Positions 12,132 to 22,700 of a stretch of DNA of 64,000 nucleotides are shown one piece after another. Origin of the DNA: Turritopsis dohrnii (taxonomy: Eukaryota; Cnidaria; Hydrozoa; Anthoathecata; Oceaniidae); the NCBI GenBank assembly GCA_027922465.2, contig BQMF02000015.1:372001-436000 (forward strand). Direction: 5' to 3'. The notes beneath the pieces were generated by a model. That model had not been told where the DNA came from. It saw only the letters and a program-made list of their open reading frames with translations, and searched no databases. The translations under genes were made by a program, and so were the position numbers. Each line of letters begins with the position of its first letter. Position 1 is the first letter of the stretch.

Positions 12132-12211
12132 CGTAAGGGTTTTAGAACTCTAGAATCTGTTATAGATGATGCATCATCTATAACAGATTCTAGAGTTCTA
12201 AAACCCTTACG
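12132..12211. repeat. Perfect 80-bp palindrome
   Basis: Positions 12132-12171 and 12172-12211 are exact reverse complements with no spacer. The centre is GATGATG|CATCATC and the outer end CGTAAGGG / CCCTTACG. I compared every base of the arms and found no mismatch. A perfect spacerless palindrome is either very young, a hairpin-type mobile element, or a library or assembly fold-back artefact. Confidence 0.85.
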
Positions 12212-12409
12212 TGATACAGTTCTGTCTGTGTTACATATTGGTTTTTCTATTTCAAAAATTCAAAACTTCAGGTTTTTCATTTAGAATTCTTCAAAATTTC
12301 AAAAATTTTGAACATTCAAAAACATCTTTAAAATAAACAAATTTTTGATAAACATTTAAAGAATTGCCAAAAATTAGCAAACATTGTCATAATAAGCAAT
12401 AATGAGATA

Positions 12410-12484
12410 CAATCGACTCTCGATATCTCGAACTTTTCTCCGGTGCGAAACCCTTGAGAGTTCGAGATATTCGAGAGTCGACTG
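12410..12484. mobile_element. Short pogo/Tigger-type MITE (75 bp)
   Basis: Inverted ends CAATCGACTCTCGATATC and GATATTCGAGAGTCGACTG, preceded by TA (12408-12409); the expected TA after the element is mutated to GA. The CAGTCGACTCTC-like tip is typical of small pogo-related MITEs. No coding. Confidence 0.6.
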
Positions 12485-12810
12485 GATCACCTAAAGCGAA
12501 ACATAATTACATGCCTTTGATATTTTCTTATCTTATAAAATCCCAAATTTTAAGAATTGTGAAACCAATAACATATAAAGTGTCTTGATAAATAATGGTC
12601 TCCATTCATTCTTTGCTATAACATTTAAAAATCGAAAGTGGAGCTTTTACCCAGGAAAATCTACAAACATCTGAGTGTTTGTGATGTTCTAGGTGATGGT
12701 CTTGAGGTCATGACATTATTTTAATTAGTTAATGAGTAAGTAACTGGGAGTTTTTGATTCCTTGGGCTACCATCCGTAATGGGCTGTCTCTTCCGCCTGA
12801 CAACTTGTAT

Positions 12811-13293
12811 CTACACGGATTTTCTTATAAGAACAATTTCATAAGAGCACGAGCCTCAGATCTGGCCAAAAAAATAAGAACTTAATAAGAACAACCTGAT
12901 GCTCAAATCACTGTTCCAAAAATTAAGAGCAGCCTGAGCCTGAATATTTTTGTAAACTAAAAACAGTTCAGGATGTGGATTTTTTCTCAAGCTGCAGTAA
13001 ATACTTTAGAAGTTTATTATTTTCACTTGTTATTGTTTATTTTTTTCTCACCTACAATAAATGTGTGAAAATATATTTATGATCGCGCAACGTGCGGTCT
13101 GCTTAAAAACTTTTTATTTTACTGGAAGTTCCAGAAATAAGAACAAAATAAGGCTGAAATGTGAAACTGTGTTCTTAAAACCAAGAACAAAATAAGAACA
13201 AAGTAAGAACAATGCAGGCTCAAAAAGGCTCCAAAAATAAGAACATCCAGCCTCAGGTCAGATTTTACTGGTTCTTATAAAAAAAGCGTGTAG
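12811..13293. mobile_element. MITE with CTACACGG ends (483 bp)
   Basis: Termini CTACACGGATTTTCTTATAA and its approximate inverse (TTATAAAAAAAGCGTGTAG) form ~24-bp inverted repeats. The second layer inside is GCCTCAGATCTGGCC versus its inverse near 13250. The interior is full of AATAAGAACAA units. A related reversed end (CCGTGTAG) is at 17622-17629. No target duplication could be fixed. Confidence 0.5.
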
Positions 13294-14013
13294 TTAATAT
13301 TACTTTAATTTTGAATAAAACATATTTTCATTCTTTGATTGAATTCTTTGGAAGAGAACATTATTAACAATATCGATGGTTTTTGGCAGATAATTCATTT
13401 CCTTTTTGTGTAAGATGTCCACAAACCAAATATTATAATAATAATAATAATAACCCTAACAAACCAAACCAAAAAAATATTACACGTCACAATCTCAATA
13501 GTCCTCGTCATTTTTAAAAGCAACCACATACGAAGCCAACCAGGAAAAATAAAAAAACTAGACTATTAAACCCTTGCTTGGATACAAGATACGTGATGGT
13601 TTACAGCTTGTTAGCTATAAACCAATCCCTTATAAAAAAAAAACCCTGAGCCATCCTAATCTTTTATGTAAGTAATTTTGTTTACATTGTAATGCGAACA
13701 AAATATCGACCGTTAAGTAAACGAATTTCAAGATGTGCGTGGGAGACGCGTATTAAAACCACTAAGATCGATGTTGAGAAACTCTATTTATCTCTATACG
13801 TTTGAAAATATAGTCTGTAAAAAAAAGAAAAGAAAATGGTGATTCTATTTAATAGAATTTTTGTTTTAAAAACAAAATAGAGAAATACATACTTTACATG
13901 ACTATAAAAGAACAGAGTTTTTTTTTCTTCCTTTAATCATCGCAAGAATATGAAATTTGAATTATTGCACATGGAGAATGATTAATAAGAAGTTTCCTTA
14001 AGACATTCTATAA
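13294..14013. other. Gene-free stretch upstream of candidate exon
   Basis: Contains an (AAT)n microsatellite at about 13432-13454 and AT-rich sequence. An in-frame TAA sits directly before the ATG at 14014. No promoter element can be named with confidence. Confidence 0.3.
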
Positions 14014-14163
14014 ATGCGAATGGCACGTTTTGGCTTTTACGAGGTGCAAAGAGTTCAACCCGAGCTCGATGGAAATGGGCGGAAATTAAAGTCCACAGCT
14101 GCTCAATCGTACATGAGACGGTATTCGCAGTACGGCAAAAACAAGAAAGATAAATATGGACAG
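14014..14163 (+). CDS. Candidate alternative first exon of the diacylglycerol kinase gene
   Basis: An ATG open frame of exactly 50 codons, ending MRRYSQYGKNKKDKYGQ and followed by a good donor (CAG|GTATGT, GT at 14164), phase 0. The next credible phase-0 acceptor on the same strand leads to the kinase PH exon at 23328, so it could supply an alternative N-terminus that is basic and tyrosine-rich. It cannot run into the 19563 exon as coding: an upstream stop in that frame blocks it. Nothing links it to the gene except phase and position, so it may belong to something else or be a chance exon. Confidence 0.35.
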
Positions 14164-14437
14164 GTATGTTGGTTAAGATTCTTCTTTTTAAAGTTCTTGT
14201 GATTGTGAAAGCCACCTTACCTTAGAGACACATTATAAGGTTTTTTTATATTTGGTTGATCATCCATCATAATTTCGATTTCATGTTCTGCCGCGGGGAA
14301 ATAATGATTTTTCAAATACCATATGTTTTAAAATTATAAATATTTAACTAAATATTTAAATATTTAGAACCTCAGTATACTGGAGAAATTAAAAACACTA
14401 AATATAATCAAAATATTTCAACGCTAATTTTAAAAAA

Positions 14438-14914
14438 TCTATATATTAATAGCCGATTCTCTGTCTGTCTGTTTGTTTGTTTGTAAGTCACGCAAAATGG
14501 TAGATTGAGTTGTTGTGAGAGTATTTATTTTATTTTGTGCGACGTCAGTGTGAAACCATTGTATTGAGACCCTAATCGAACGCGACGTTTAGGGAAAATT
14601 ATCTCCGTAACCAATAGGGATAACTGACGTTTTTTGGGGTTCACGATATTGGCCATGGGGTGACGAACAAATTTGGGCAAAATTTTTGGGGACGGGGTTC
14701 TATGACGTCATCAAAACTTTTGATCGACGATATCTCCGAAACGATGCATCATAGACATATGATCCTATACATTTTCTTGCTCAGAATTTCGAGCTCTACA
14801 AGATGGTAGCACTTTCCATTGTCGACTCCTTAATTTTATTTTTCGTGAACTCATTGGGAGGTGACACAACGCATACTGAACATGGGCGGCGAGCGACGCC
14901 GCCTTGGCGGCTAG
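14438..14914 (+). mobile_element. Non-autonomous Helitron (477 bp), first of a tandem pair
   Basis: Inserted after A at 14437: starts TCTATATATTAATAG and ends with the GGCGGCG/CGCCGCC hairpin and CTAG (14911-14914). The body matches 1494-1948 and the following unit. It lies in the putative first intron after the 14014 exon. Confidence 0.8.
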
Positions 14915-15375
14915 TCTATATATTAATAGCCGATTCTCCGTCTGTTTGTCTGTAAGTCACGCAAAATGGTAGATTGAGTTGTAAGCGTGATTATTTTATT
15001 TATTTTGTGCGACGTCAGTGTGAAACCATTGTATTGAGGCTCTAATCGAATGCGACGTTTAGGGAAAATTTTCTCGGTAACCAATAGGGATAACTGACGT
15101 TTTTTGGGGTCCACGATATTGGCCATGGGGTGACGAAAAAATTTGGGCAAAATTTTTGGGGACGGGGCTTTATGACGTCATCAAAACTTTTGATCGACGA
15201 TATCTCCGAAACGGTTCGTCATAGACATATGATCCTATACATTTTCTTGCTCAGAATTTCGAGCTCTACAAGATGGTAACACTTTCCATTGTCAATTTCT
15301 TAATTCCATTTTTCGTGAACCCAACGCAGGCTGAAGGTGGACATGGGCGGCGAGCGACGCCGCCTTGGCGGCTAG
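14915..15375 (+). mobile_element. Non-autonomous Helitron (461 bp), second of a tandem pair
   Basis: Its TC start abuts the CTAG of the previous copy with no intervening base. Its own CTAG is at 15372-15375, followed by T. Insertion of a new copy at the AG|T end of an older one explains the arrangement. Confidence 0.8.
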
Positions 15376-15837
15376 TTCTTAATTAATAGTCCTTCATAGT
15401 CGACAATAATTAATCTTGTTTCATTATAACAGGTATTGTTTGTTGTCTTTTTATTTTCCAATATTCTGTTGTTCTATTGTTCTTCTTCTTCGTGTATGTA
15501 ATTGCGAAAGAGAGAACTTTTTAAGCAAGCAAGCCAAAATGAAATGGTATAATTGCTTAGTTCGCAACAAAGGAATCAACGAGAATGATGAAAGTGTGGC
15601 ATGTGGTCGATGCTTGAAATGTGACAAGAAAAGAACTGCCCAAGAAAATTAAATGGTTTTGCATTGAGTGCAACATGAAATATAAAGAGCGAACAACAGC
15701 CCCTCCTCCAAAAACGATCTCCTTTTTGTATGTTTACTTATCTTTTTCTTTGAAGATAATTTTTAAGTTTCAAAAATCTAGCAACGTCACATTCTTTATT
15801 CCTATACTCACACAATCACAATCACATAATAACAATC

Positions 15838-16075
15838 TCGTTCCCAGTACTTACTTCTTGCCCTTTTGATATACAGTCGACTCTCCCTAAAGCGGACACT
15901 CTATAAAGCGGACACCTCCATAAAGCGGACACATTTTCTCGGAACGAATTGAAGTTTTCCTTTAAAAATACTTTCTATAAAGCGGACACTTCCATAAAGC
16001 GGACACTTTTTGCTGGAACGAATGGTGTCCGCTTTAGAGAGAGTTGACTGTATGGACATCCAGTGAATAAATTGT
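15838..16075. mobile_element. Hairpin-repeat fragment split by a nested pogo-type MITE
   Basis: Outer sequence 15838-15872 is a diverged arm of the 8162 hairpin repeat (CTCGTTCCCAG ... CTTGCCCTTTTGATATA). At its TA sits an inserted element, 15874-16050, with ends CAGTCGACTCTCCCTAAAGC and GCTTTAGAGAGAGTTGACTG, TA on both sides (15872-15873, 16051-16052). Its interior repeats AAAGCGGACAC units. The nested order gives relative ages. Confidence 0.6.
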
Positions 16076-16097
16076 GCAATGGGTTTGACGGTCTGTA

Positions 16098-16539
16098 AAA
16101 ATTGTTAGATCACTTTTAGAGTAGTAGCGCCAAAAACAATAAATTTTACGGAGTTAGCACCGGGCATAAATGGTTTTAAAATTACTGACCGGCTGCCGAT
16201 TTGTAGATCAGCCAGTTTTTTGCAAGACTGTGGTAACAGTGACACCAAAATAAATAAAATAAATATTGTTAATGTAAACAATAAAAGCTATAAGAGTGGA
16301 TATAATATACATTCATCAATATTTTAACGGTGGATTTCAGTCGCAAAGGTTTTAGCAATACCAGGAAATAATGTGAATCTGGCTATGTGTGGGGAAAATA
16401 TTGAAGGATGCAAAACAACCAACACTTTTATTTAAGGGTATTGGTGCCACATTCAAGTAAAACGTTGGAAGGGGATTTTCCGTCCGTCTTTTTTCAACGA
16501 ACTTCCGGCGATAAAATAACTATAACGGACATTTTTAAG
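16098..16539. repeat. Dispersed ~0.5-kb repeat, copy 2
   Basis: Direct copy of 8631-9170, lacking about 90 bp. Blocks such as CACCGGGCATAAATGG and TGGATTTCAGTCGCAAAGG are shared. No intact coding frame. Confidence 0.6.
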
Positions 16540-19500
16540 TAAAATTATAGTATCATTAGGTTAAGCGGAAATGCATAACAAAGCAGAAAACGTCATGACA
16601 TGAGGAAATATCTGATATATCAGCGTTTGCTCTAATTCCACCTGTTAACAGCAATTTTTTTCACCTTCAAGAAACAACTTTTTTTTTCTTTTTTTTTTTT
16701 TAAACTTTCATGTATTTATCTATATACATTATAGTACATGACTTTTATCTTCGTGAGTGTGTACTAAACGAATCTGTTGATATGTTCAAGCGTCCTGAAA
16801 CAACTTTTACGGTAAAACGATTTGGTTGTCAACATAAATGGCGGTGAATATAATGTTGTTTCTGTTTTATGTGACATCCTAACAACCTTGTTGTCACGAT
16901 ACAATGATGATAGTTCATATAGCTAACTAGCACCAAACATTTATTTGTTGTCGAGAAACACTTTTAAAATTGTTTTTCTCCAATTTTTAACTGATCTGCT
17001 TTCTCTAAAAATTTGATAAAACACCTGCTCATGATTTTAACAATCTTTTGATTATTTGTTATGTTATGTTATATTATGTTTTATTCTGGACAGTTCAATG
17101 CAGTTTTTTTAAATCTAGGTGATAAAATTTTCTTATCTGCTCTGGAGACAGACCACAAACTCAGTTAGGCAATTTTTCTGCTGAAAATCTATCTTTTTAG
17201 TTCCAAAAGTTTTTTATTTAGTTTCTTATTTTTCCTACAGTAGTAAAATAAGTTTTCTTATATCAAATAAATAGTCAGTTCTAAAAATTTCTTTAATTTT
17301 TGACTTTTGTAGGCTTTAGAATAAAAGAATAGAATTTTTTGTTTCAAAGCTCTTTTATTAAAACAATAACACAACAGCACAAGTAACAAACTGCCCAATG
17401 ATTGACAAAACATAAACAAAACAAATAAATTTAGAACGCCATGGTTTGAACGAATTTGAAATTCTATTTTTGAAAATACAAATGCAATGTCCGTTTACAA
17501 ATAGCACCCTACTAAAGTTTCTTATTTCAGAAATAGACTATAATGTGGTAGTAAAAGTTTCTTAATTTTTTGAAGATTCTACATGTAGGTTTCTTAAACA
17601 TGTTTCTTATTGAAAAAAAAACCGTGTAGTTGACTTACCACCAGAGATACATATGGCATTGGCTCTCACTTGCCTGAAGGCTACTGTTCAGTCAGTCAAT
17701 GGCTCCTAATGGGCTAATACGCGGTTTAAAAGTGCATCAGAGTGGAATATCAATATACAACATGAGTGGACTTGAACACAGGTTGCAGCGGTCGCCCTCA
17801 AACCACTATATACCATTGCCAAAAATGAATATCTATAAATTTTTAAATTCCAGTGTCCTGGAAACTATTATGTTTATAACCGTTAATTTTTCAGGTTTGA
17901 GAGGAGGCATTAATTAGAGGGGGTGTTTATTTTAAAAAATTTAATCTTGTGCTTTTTCTGAAACCACAACTTTACAAAACATCAACAAAATCATCCTCAT
18001 CTGAGAATGGAATAGAATAAGGGTTATGTTTCTCTCCCTTGTGGGACGTTTCTTAAGAATTGGCCATGTTGTTTTGATTGGAGGGAAGAATGAAATGTTA
18101 TTTTGCTTTTCTTTGCTTCTTCGAATTCGAATATTCAAATGCTAGATGTTTTTCCAATGGATGCTCCTCTTAGGGGATGGGGCGTTAATAAGAGGGGAGC
18201 GTTTATTTAATTTTTTGAGTTTAGAGAGGGACATTAATTAGAGGGGAGCGTTAAAAAGAAGAAGGGCGTTTATTACAGGATTTAGGGTATAGATCATATT
18301 AAAATAATATTTTCAAGTGTTCCCTTGACCAAACCAAGTTGTTCTTTTGTAATGATAAGAGTAATAATATGATTATAAAAAAATCTGGAATTTGGAGTTT
18401 GCTTTTGCTTCACAAAAATTTATGTTATATATATGTATAACTCAGTTTATTCTCACCCAAATCATTCATTATATGTTTTTCCACTGAAGTCCAATTTACC
18501 AGGATTACATTGGTCCATTTTCAGTTGTTGGTTGTATCTCTGCAAAATGAATCACTGAATTCCCTGAAAAGAAGCGACCATGTTTTTTTGCAAAAATCAA
18601 ATGAAAATCTATCAAATATTTTTAAATGATTTCATACTACAACCACAGAATGTATTATACATGTTTGAGAAATGTTTACAAGGTATTATTGTAAGAATTG
18701 TGACAGATTTATTTTAAATGAACAGAATTACTCAAAAGATGTGAGGATAAGAACGATTATGATCTGTCAATTTCCAGCTGAACAAAGTAATATTCAAGAA
18801 AGATTATGTACACAAAGTGAGTTCTAACATTACCATGAACAATTTAAGATAAACTTGTCATACCATTGTCAGTTGTCCCTTGAATAGGAGTTGATCTAAA
18901 ATTCTCCTCATCCTTTATGATAGACTTTGACTTTGATTGCATTGATGTATATCATGAATATTTTTCTTGCCGTTTACTTTGTGATGATACATAGTATTCA
19001 TAAGAAAAACTAGAGATTTTTTGTTTATTTATTTTGCAAAGTTTGTTTCAGCCACAACAAGTGTGAAACTAGGATTTCCTCTTCTTTAAATCAATCATGA
19101 TTATCACTAGTGGTGCTCTTCTTTTATAATGAAAGCTGTTTTATTTTAAGTTTCAGAAGTTCCCTATCAGAAGTCTCATTCAATGGAAATGTATAATAAT
19201 TTGTGAAGATTTCAAAGTTAAAATGTAAAATACAAACAATTTTTATTTTCATTTCATCAAAGCTTTTCGGTTTATGCCATCTTCAGGATGTAAAAAAATA
19301 TATATATTTATCTAATTCATTTGATAATTCATATAACTTGATCATTAGCTAGCAAATTATAGACCATCAGAAACTACTTCTTGTTTTTCAACTACATTCC
19401 CAATTATGTTGATACAAAAATGATGTATATATACAAAGTATATTGTCTGCACATCACTGACAGCAGGAATATAGAGTTTGTTATAATGTAAACCTTGATA

Positions 19501-19562
19501 CATATTTCAAAATTTAGTGTGATTAAAAAAATAAAAACATATTTTAACAAGATTTATATATA
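16540..19562. other. Gene-free stretch upstream of the kinase start exon, with repeat relics
   Basis: About 17100-17629 ends in a reversed CTACACGG terminus and contains scattered GTTTCTTATT units, so it is probably a relative of the 12811 MITE. About 17890-18290 has repeated phrases such as CATTAATTAGAGGGG and GGGAGCGTTTATT, a degraded repeat of unknown class. No exon with good support was found. The frames at 17699 and on the minus strand near 18138 look like chance. Confidence 0.35.
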
Positions 19563-19712
19563 ATGAAGTTGCCATTTGTGAATCGCCTTTGCTGTTGTAA
19601 ATGCTTTGCATGTCAACGGTCTAAAGCTGGTATAGAAACCGAATCACCGTTAATGAATCAGTATGAAAATGAATCGGAGAATACAAGGTTGAGATCATTG
19701 AGTGGCTCAAAG
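19563..19712 (+). CDS. Kinase start exon with cysteine-rich N-terminus
   Basis: ATG at 19563, 50 codons, donor AAG|GTAATT, phase 0 into the PH exon. An in-frame TAA at 19545-19547 limits upstream extension. The N-terminus reads [20 protein letters not shown]: six cysteines in ten residues, unlike the Pro/Ala-rich N-terminus of the human delta form. This could be a palmitoylated membrane anchor (inference). It then becomes acidic and Ser-rich before the PH domain. The exon at 14014 is a competing first exon with the same length and phase. Confidence 0.6.
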
Positions 19713-22700
19713 GTAATTATGTCCTATTTTTATGTCCTTGAATGACTCTTAACAACTTTCAGAGGAAGATCTTGACAGTATTGAGAGGGGGGTTCTTATT
19801 GAAGTTTATTTCTCAAGTTTTGTTGAATCAAATTTTATTCTGTGACATTATGTAATCATCTTTTGATTAAGCCTCTTTCTGATGTAGCTGTATTAATGTA
19901 CATCTTAAACCTATTAATTTTCCCACAATATTAAATTCTGTGATTCACGCATTTTTCTCAAAACATATTTTTTGCAAGTATTATATAAATTTCAACATAA
20001 CATAATAATCCATTTTGTGTGTACTGAATTTTGCAACTTTTTATTTTTGCTATTACTAAGAAAGAGACTAGAGCACATTTTTTGTTTGCTTTTATAATTT
20101 GGCGATTTTTCTATATCGACATACTTGAACAGTACCTATAATTTTGTGAATTTTTATTAAAAAATCGCAAAGATTAGTACCTGCGAAATTTAACATGAGC
20201 AAAAATTATTATGTTTAAGGTATGATTTAACTATTCTTATAACTGCATCAATTGATCCATTCAGTTTAAAATGGTATTCATGTTGAAAGAGTTGAGAAGT
20301 TAAAGTATTCTTGCAAATCACAAATCCATTTAAAAATAAATCCATCCATTAAGAACGAAAAAGAATCTACAAAGATTAGGACGTATAGTTTTTTTTTGCT
20401 CTAACAGAATGAAAAATTCTATCCTGGGCAAACAATATTACTGTTAATTTCTGAAAGATTTTGTTGATAAATTCAGCCAAAGGGACACTCCAATCGCAAA
20501 AAGTCTTTTGTGAGAATAGAAAATAGGGGAATTATTTATTTTAAAAAAGTTACAGGAACAACAGAATAAGGTGTATAATATAATAACATTCCAATATGTG
20601 TTGGTTTTCAGTGTACATAATGTTTTTTAACCAATAGTACACACTAATAGCTTAATTGGATAAAGATTCATAAAACTCAAATTCTGTGAAGTATGTTACC
20701 TTTAAATTTCATTGCACCTATAAAACATTGTGAATAAATTTTCAATTTTAGCTGCAATATTTTGTTGTATCAGTCGAAGCAATAATAATATTAGTTTAAG
20801 AAGTCACCTGTCTGTTCAATACTCTAATTTTTCTTTTGAAAACAAGTATAGAGTATGCACAAAACATTCTTTTATGGTTTATATAATTCAATTTCATTTC
20901 TGTTTTTCCTTCCAAAAACATTTTATTAACAACATTTATGCCAGAAATATCTGCTATATACAAAGTTGTAAAAAGGAAAAAAAACATTATCTTCACTTTG
21001 ATGTGCTATATTAATTTTATTGGTCAATGTGATTTAAGAATTCACCATTTTCTATTTTCACTATCCTAAATAATTGCTTTGTTAGCTTAGACCAAATCCT
21101 TTTGAATTCTTTTCTTTTTCTTATTTTTCCCCTTTCTATTTTTTTTAATAACAAAATTTAGGAGTACATTATAGCTTTTGTTTGTGCATTTTCTGATGAA
21201 TGTGTTATACAAGCTTGAAAGTATTGAATATTTCTTTATTTTGAATTTTAAATGAGTTTTTCTTTCTTTTCTTGTTGCTGATGTCCTTTAGAGCAAGTTG
21301 TTTTCATATTAAACAAGATTATACCTTTAAACTAAAGCATGTGAAGGGGAAACATGGAAATTCCTAAGGTTAGAAGATTTCTTTTTAAGCATTTCAGGGC
21401 AATGATTAGGAAATTCTATTTTTCATCGTGATCAAGATGTGCCATGTTTTTGTTAGTTGCATGTACAAAGAAAACCTTTATATAGTTGAAGTATTCTATC
21501 TATAAATACTTTAGATTTTAATTTTAATTTTACATAATTACGAAATAATTTAATGTATTATAATAAAAAGTATGCAGTTGAATTTTGTACATTGTGCTAT
21601 TACCAAATCGTAATGAAATTAAGCTCACCAAAACAAACCCAGGAGCTGCTGAGGTCTGTTCTTATATGATATTGTTGATAATGTTGATAAGGGAAAATGG
21701 AAAAAAACTGTATAATGATGTTATTAATAGGTAATAAAAGTGTTTGTAGCTCTTGGTTGAAAGTCCTAAGTTGAATTTTTGATTCAAGGTTGCCACCAAC
21801 ATGTTATTTTTACATAAGTAATTGACTTTTCTGCAAAACAACTAAAAGTATTTTTAATTTTTAACAAGGAGACTTTGTTCTCTTAAAGGAGAATTAACGT
21901 CAAAAATACAACTTTGGCTTAAATTGTTCCTTATGTGTATTTAAATAAAGGGTTAATAATAAAATGTTATAAAATACCATATTTTGCTATAATAAAGGAT
22001 TTAAAAAATTCACTGTGACGTCACAGTTGCACTATGATTTTTTCATACACAAAGTCAGAATCATTCATGTTAAAAGAAAATCATGAGTGGCGACATGTCT
22101 TATTCAGATTTTAACCTTTTGTTATTGAATAAATCTGTGCTTGAAACGTCATTTATTAGATATCGCAGATAGAAAAATAATTATTCCAAAGTAAAAAAGA
22201 ATGACGGCAAAGTAAGTTTCTTTTCTTATAAGAAAGATGTGCTCATAGTAGATTTTCTTTAATTTTTGTTTTGCAATGAATATTATAACTTCATTACGTA
22301 TGTATGCAAGGTGTGGTTTCTACTAGATAGATGTAATCGCAATTCCAATAATGCCGATAATATTTTTAGAAATTTTCAAAATAAAAGAAACCAGGTCAGA
22401 TAGGAAGAAAAATCTCAAAGAACATCTGTTAAAAATGTGCAAGTCTCTGAACACATCACCGTGTTTTCTTGGTTATTTTTCAAAAAGATTCTTTAGGAAA
22501 ATTCAAAAATACTAGAGTAAACCCTGCCTTGTGTTAGAGAAGTGCACCAAGAGAGCATTTACAGAAATTAAATTTTAAAAACACTTTACTTCTTTTTGAT
22601 CACTTTGTTGCACCTCTTGAAAGTTTTTTAGAGCCCACGGTTTTCTCCATTCATATTTATCATGTTGAATACTATATGTTGGAAAATTGTTGGTACCGCA

